Shown piece by piece: positions 5,413 through 8,517 of a stretch of 8,517 bases of DNA; the stretch's first letter is position 1; the number at the start of each line of letters is the position of its first letter. A model generated the notes under the pieces. The model worked only from the letters and a program-made list of their open reading frames with translations. It made no database searches and was not told the DNA's origin. The translations under genes were made by a program, and so were the position numbers. The DNA is from Zhenhengia stercoravium (lineage in GTDB: Bacteria; Bacillota; Clostridia; Lachnospirales; Cellulosilyticaceae). The stretch is taken from NCBI GenBank assembly GCA_018883975.1, contig JAHLFD010000258.1:1-8517 (forward strand), read 5' to 3'.

Positions 5413-7006
5413 TATATTCTATTTACTGCGAATACGTTTATTAAGTGCTTTTGGAATTAATAAGCTTTTACATACAGCAGACCTTAAGGAGAAGAAAAAG
5501 GCTATATGGGCAGGAGTGGGGATGTGTTTTTTAGCGCTTATGTTAGTAGGCATGAGTGTCTTATATAACGTCATGATAGCTATAGCTTTTAAAGAAATGG
5601 GGATAGTGGAGCTTTATCTTCCTATGGTAATGAGTTTAACAAGTTTTATGATTTTAATCACTACTTTTTATAAAGTAAAGGGCATACTTTTTGAAAGTAA
5701 GGACTATGACATGATTCTTGCATTACCGATCAAGACAAGTCATATTGTAGGGACACAAGTGTTTTATCTTTATCTGATGAATGTACTCTTTCTAGTTGGC
5801 ATTATGATACCAGCAGGAGTAGTTTATAGTGTTATAGCAAGACCAGAGGGGGTATTTTATCTCCTTTATGGTGTGACATTATTTTTTGTGCCTTGTATTC
5901 CAATTATTATTGCAACTTTTATAGGGGCTATCATTACTATGCTTACTATGAGGCTTAGGCATACAAATTTAATAACCATTTTGCTTAATATCTTATTGAT
6001 TGTAGGAATTATGTGTATTTCATTTGGGGCTAGTTCTGTATCTGAAGAGAGTATGGGGCAGTTAAGCCAGATGTTAATGGATACAATCAATAGAATCTAT
6101 CCGCTTGCACAGCTTTATTTACAAGCTGTCTGTGAGTATAGTTTAGGTGCAGCCTTATTATTTATAGGGATTAGTGTACTAGCATTTGTTCTATTTGTCA
6201 TCTTTATAGGAAGGAAATTTAAAACAATCCATACTATGCTCCATACATCAGGGAGACGTAGTCAGTATGAGGGAGGGCAAGTTAAGGAGTCTTCAGTATT
6301 AGGAACACTCTATTATAAAGAACTTAAAAGGTATTTTAGTTCGCCTGTATATGTCATGAATACAAGTGTAGGTATTATCCTTATGTTGTTACTATCTATT
6401 AGTCTATTTTTTCTAGATACCACTCAGATCGAGCATATATTGGATATTAGTGGTTCTAGTCAGTATATTGTAGAATTTGCACCACTCATTGTGGCTTTCT
6501 GTATCATTCTCAACTGTACGACTGCATATTCTATCTCACTAGAAGGTAAAAATTTATGGATTTTAAAATCCAGTCCAATAGATGCTAAAACTATTTTTCT
6601 AAGTAAAATAGCTATACAACTTACTATTAATATACCAGCTATCTTATTGAATGCTATCCTTATGACTATTGCACTTAGAGCTCATTTCATGCAGGCACTT
6701 TTAATTTTTGTAATACCTACAGTCTATACGATTTTTATAGCTATTATGGGGATTATCATTAATTTGAAGTGGCCGAATTTAGAATGGACTAATGAAGTGG
6801 CTGTGATTAAGCAAAGTATGGCGACCATGTTTGCGGCGGTGGTAGGGCTAATAAGTATTATTGTGCCAGGTGCACTTGTGATTATAATACCGGGTGTGAG
6901 TACAGCAATGAAGCTAATAATGCTTCTAGTTGTTATGATAGTTTTAATTTATGGGGCATATAGGTATATGGTTATTAAAGGAGATAAGCTTTTTAGAGAC
7001 TTATAA
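5405..7006 (+). CDS. ABC-2-type transporter permease, double-length, about 12 membrane helices
   Basis: This integral membrane subunit of 533 residues is the partner of the preceding ATPase. Hydrophobic segments lie near 34-60, 68-90, 117-143, 150-181, 188-209, 246-269, 316-337, 353-376, 397-424, 430-453, 472-496 and 500-523, which makes about twelve helices in two six-helix halves. The cytoplasmic loop after the second helix of each half carries a comparable pattern: DYDMILALPIKTSHIVGTQ (100-118) and GKNLWILKSSPIDAKTIFLS (381-400). This suggests an internal duplication, so one polypeptide may form the whole channel. GGAG (5391-5394) lies 10 nt before the ATG. The restored ATPase frame would overlap its start by 8 bp. 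Nothing shows the substrate; peptide or drug export are typical guesses. The permease class is firm. Confidence 0.85.
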   Translation: MNNIFYLLRIRLLSAFGINKLLHTADLKEKKKAIWAGVGMCFLALMLVGMSVLYNVMIAIAFKEMGIVELYLPMVMSLTSFMILITTFYKVKGILFESKDYDMILALPIKTSHIVGTQVFYLYLMNVLFLVGIMIPAGVVYSVIARPEGVFYLLYGVTLFFVPCIPIIIATFIGAIITMLTMRLRHTNLITILLNILLIVGIMCISFGASSVSEESMGQLSQMLMDTINRIYPLAQLYLQAVCEYSLGAALLFIGISVLAFVLFVIFIGRKFKTIHTMLHTSGRRSQYEGGQVKESSVLGTLYYKELKRYFSSPVYVMNTSVGIILMLLLSISLFFLDTTQIEHILDISGSSQYIVEFAPLIVAFCIILNCTTAYSISLEGKNLWILKSSPIDAKTIFLSKIAIQLTINIPAILLNAILMTIALRAHFMQALLIFVIPTVYTIFIAIMGIIINLKWPNLEWTNEVAVIKQSMATMFAAVVGLISIIVPGALVIIIPGVSTAMKLIMLLVVMIVLIYGAYRYMVIKGDKLFRDL

Positions 7007-7016
7007 TGATAAATAA

Positions 7017-7050
7017 AAAGGGGACACTTTAAAAATGAAGTGTCCCCTTT
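7017..7050. terminator. Terminator after the ABC transporter operon
   Basis: Perfect 13-bp arms AAAGGGGACACTT (7017-7029) and AAGTGTCCCCTTT (7038-7050) flank an 8-nt loop. The GC-rich core makes it strong. The T run is short on the plus strand (TTT) and longer on the minus strand (five T). It starts 11 bp after the permease stop. Confidence 0.85.
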
Positions 7051-7102
7051 AAGTAGGAAAAGTATTATTTAAAATACATTATAAAATTCGAAAGATAATA
7101 TA

Positions 7103-7131
7103 TTGATTATATTAATGGAAACAGGTAAAAT
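7103..7131 (+). promoter_or_regulatory. Promoter of the GH109-like gene
   Basis: TTGATT (7103-7108), a 17-bp spacer and TAAAAT (7126-7131) lie about 45 bp before the start codon and just downstream of the preceding terminator. The gene is therefore likely its own transcription unit. Confidence 0.6.
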
Positions 7132-7161
7132 GAGTGGGCAGTCTATTTTAAATTACAGTAT

Positions 7162-7167
7162 AAGGAG
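7162..7167 (+). promoter_or_regulatory. Ribosome binding site of the GH109-like gene
   Basis: AAGGAG is spaced 9 nt from the ATG at 7177 and fixes that start. Confidence 0.8.
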
Positions 7168-7176
7168 CTATTTGAG

Positions 7177-8379
7177 ATGAAGGACAAGTTAAATATAGGG
7201 ATTATTGGATTAGGTGGAAGAGGTTACGGCCTTATGGATGGCGTTATATTACATATGGATGATATTGAGATTGTAGGAGTATGTGATACCTATAGGGACA
7301 GGGCACAAAATGCTGCTGATAAGGTAGAGCAAGTAAAAGGGAATAAACCTTTTATAACACAAGATTATAAAGAACTTATAGCATCTAGTGAAGTTGAGGC
7401 TGTTATTGTTTCAAGTGCATGGACAGGGCATATTGAAATTATTATTGAATGTATGAAAGCTGGTAAACCTGTAGGAACAGAAGTAGGAGGAGCTTATTCC
7501 ATAGAAGAATGTTGGCAGCTTATTAGAGCTTATGAAGAAACAGGTGTACCTTGTATGCTATTAGAAAACTGCTGCTATGGTAGAGAAGAAATGATGGCTA
7601 TGAATATGGTGAAACAAGGTATTTTTGGAGAAATTGTTCACTGTTCAGGAGGCTATCAACATGATTTAAGAGAAGAGATTGCCTTTGGAAACGAAAATAG
7701 ACATTATCGTTTACAGAACTATATACATAGAAATTGCGAAAACTATCCAACTCATGAGCTAGGACCAATTGCACAGATTCTAGATATTAATAGAGGAAAT
7801 AGAATGGTATCTCTTGTATCTATGGCTTCTAAGGCTAAGGGATTAAATGAGTATATTAAAAATAAAAAAAGTGATGATGAAGCCCTTATGCAGACAGAAT
7901 TTGCACAGGGGGATGTGGTAACAACTATGATTAAATGTGCACGAGGTGAAACCATTGTACTTACTTTAGATACAACCTTACCGAGAGCTTATTCAAGAGG
8001 ATTTAGAGTGCAGGGTACTAAAGGCATGTTTATGGAAGACAATATGTCTCTATTTATTGATGGAGAACATAATGAATATGATTTCAAATGGAAAGAACAA
8101 TGGAACAACATTGAAGCGTATAGAGAGAAGTATGAGCACCCTGTATGGAAAAAGTTTATGCAAGATGGTGTAAAAGGTGGACACGGTGGAATGGACTGGT
8201 TAGTTCTACGTGCATTCTTTGATTGTGTAGAAAAAAATGAAGAAATGCCAATTGATGTATACGATATAGCAGCATGGATGGCTATTTCAGCTTTATCAGA
8301 ACAGTCTATTGCAATGGGAGGACAAGTAGTAGCTATTCCAGATTTTACTAATGGTAAATGGATGACGAGAAAAGCATAG
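7177..8379 (+). CDS. GH109-like NAD-dependent glycosidase (Gfo/Idh/MocA fold)
   Basis: The family includes NAD-using alpha-N-acetylgalactosaminidases that cleave by an oxidation-elimination route. The 400 residues begin with a Rossmann motif GLGGRGYG (11-18). TEVGG (101-105) stands where ordinary Gfo/Idh/MocA dehydrogenases have the Lys-containing EKP motif, as in GH109. Further GH109-type blocks are MLLENCCYGREEM (127-139), GEIVHCSGGYQHDLRE (151-166), HRNCENYPTHELGP (184-197), INRGNRMVSLVSMASKAKGL (204-223), GGHGGMD (334-340) and YDIAAWMAISALSEQS (362-377). By remembered numbering of the Elizabethkingia enzyme, Glu130, Tyr160, Arg178, Tyr190, His193 and Tyr272 match its active-site residues. 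No signal or Tat peptide is present, so it acts in the cytoplasm, unlike many family members. The segment before Arg178 is about 16 residues shorter. The substrate is unproven; a plain oxidoreductase is the alternative. Confidence 0.85.
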   Translation: MKDKLNIGIIGLGGRGYGLMDGVILHMDDIEIVGVCDTYRDRAQNAADKVEQVKGNKPFITQDYKELIASSEVEAVIVSSAWTGHIEIIIECMKAGKPVGTEVGGAYSIEECWQLIRAYEETGVPCMLLENCCYGREEMMAMNMVKQGIFGEIVHCSGGYQHDLREEIAFGNENRHYRLQNYIHRNCENYPTHELGPIAQILDINRGNRMVSLVSMASKAKGLNEYIKNKKSDDEALMQTEFAQGDVVTTMIKCARGETIVLTLDTTLPRAYSRGFRVQGTKGMFMEDNMSLFIDGEHNEYDFKWKEQWNNIEAYREKYEHPVWKKFMQDGVKGGHGGMDWLVLRAFFDCVEKNEEMPIDVYDIAAWMAISALSEQSIAMGGQVVAIPDFTNGKWMTRKA

Positions 8380-8392
8380 ACTTTTTAATATT

Positions 8393-8433
8393 AAAAAAGG
8401 TTAGGGGAGATAATGTTCCACCTAACCTTTTTT
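8393..8433. terminator. Bidirectional terminator between convergent genes
   Basis: Arms AAAAAAGGTTAGG (8393-8405) and CCTAACCTTTTTT (8421-8433) pair perfectly over 13 bp around a 15-nt loop. There is a run of six T on either strand, so it can end both the GH109-like gene (stop at 8379) and the minus-strand gene whose stop is at 8454. Confidence 0.9.
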
Positions 8434-8453
8434 GTACATTTGGAATATAAACT

Positions 8454-8517
8454 CTATTTTTCCTCAGTTTTAGTGTGAAGATGTGTAATATCACAGTAAA
8501 CAGGTACACCATTTGCA
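8454..8517 (-). CDS. C-terminal end of an unidentified gene (partial)
   Basis: Reading leftward from the window edge, 20 codons are open and end in TAG at 8454-8456. The peptide contains NGVPVYCDITHLH and ends in KTEEK. Its hydrophilic, Lys/Glu-rich end and its position 20 bp from a two-way terminator are what a real convergent gene should show. Twenty residues are too few to assign a family, and I do not recognise it. The start lies beyond the window. Confidence 0.6.
   Translation of the reverse strand, partial: ANGVPVYCDITHLHTKTEEK

Noticed and set aside
7109..7131. Catabolite control (cre) site at the GH109-like promoter
   Set aside because: TGGAAACAGGTAAA resembles one loosely but lacks the central CG and the matching right half.
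1..8517. CRISPR array, tRNA or rRNA gene, insertion sequence or phage attachment site
   Set aside because: No regularly spaced repeats, cloverleaf patterns, transposase motifs or paired terminal repeats were seen on reading both strands.

Overview
The window looks like a piece of a low-GC, Gram-positive Clostridia chromosome, probably of the Lachnospirales type. The signs are AT-rich DNA, strong AAGGAG-type ribosome binding sites, short intergenic gaps and protein sequences typical of Firmicutes. The exact genus cannot be settled from the sequence alone.

Layout: (1) Positions 64-3593, all minus strand, hold a compact aromatic amino-acid operon. It has a good promoter (3564-3593), then aroF (DAHP synthase with N-terminal regulatory domain), tyrA (prephenate dehydrogenase with ACT domain, overlapping aroF by one base) and aroA (EPSP synthase with class II motifs). 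It ends in a strong hairpin terminator, and a second, weaker hairpin sits between tyrA and aroA. (2) Positions 3619-4565, minus strand, hold an sdpR-sdpI pair: an ArsR-family repressor and a six-helix SdpI-type membrane protein, overlapping by 11 bp and followed by a 36-bp perfect palindrome. (3) Positions 4566-4699 form a divergent control region with four copies of TATCTAA in either orientation around a sigma-A-like promoter. (4) Positions 4700-7050, plus strand, hold an ABC transporter made of an ATPase and a 533-residue double-length permease, with a terminator. The ATPase frame is broken near its C terminus by an apparent one-base deletion. (5) Positions 7103-8433, plus strand, hold a single-gene unit for a cytoplasmic GH109-like, NAD-dependent glycosidase of the Gfo/Idh/MocA fold, with its own promoter and a bidirectional terminator. 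(6) Positions 8454-8517 are the C-terminal 20 codons of an unidentified minus-strand gene converging on that terminator.

The aro genes supply the first step of the shikimate pathway (aroF), its penultimate step (aroA) and the branch to tyrosine (tyrA). The sdpRI pair and the divergent ABC transporter share a control region and may form one envelope-stress or peptide-immunity module. No toxin gene such as sdpC is seen. The most solid oddity is the frameshift in the ABC ATPase. The most interesting biological hypothesis is the SdpR/SdpI-ABC module. No clearly unprecedented system is evident.
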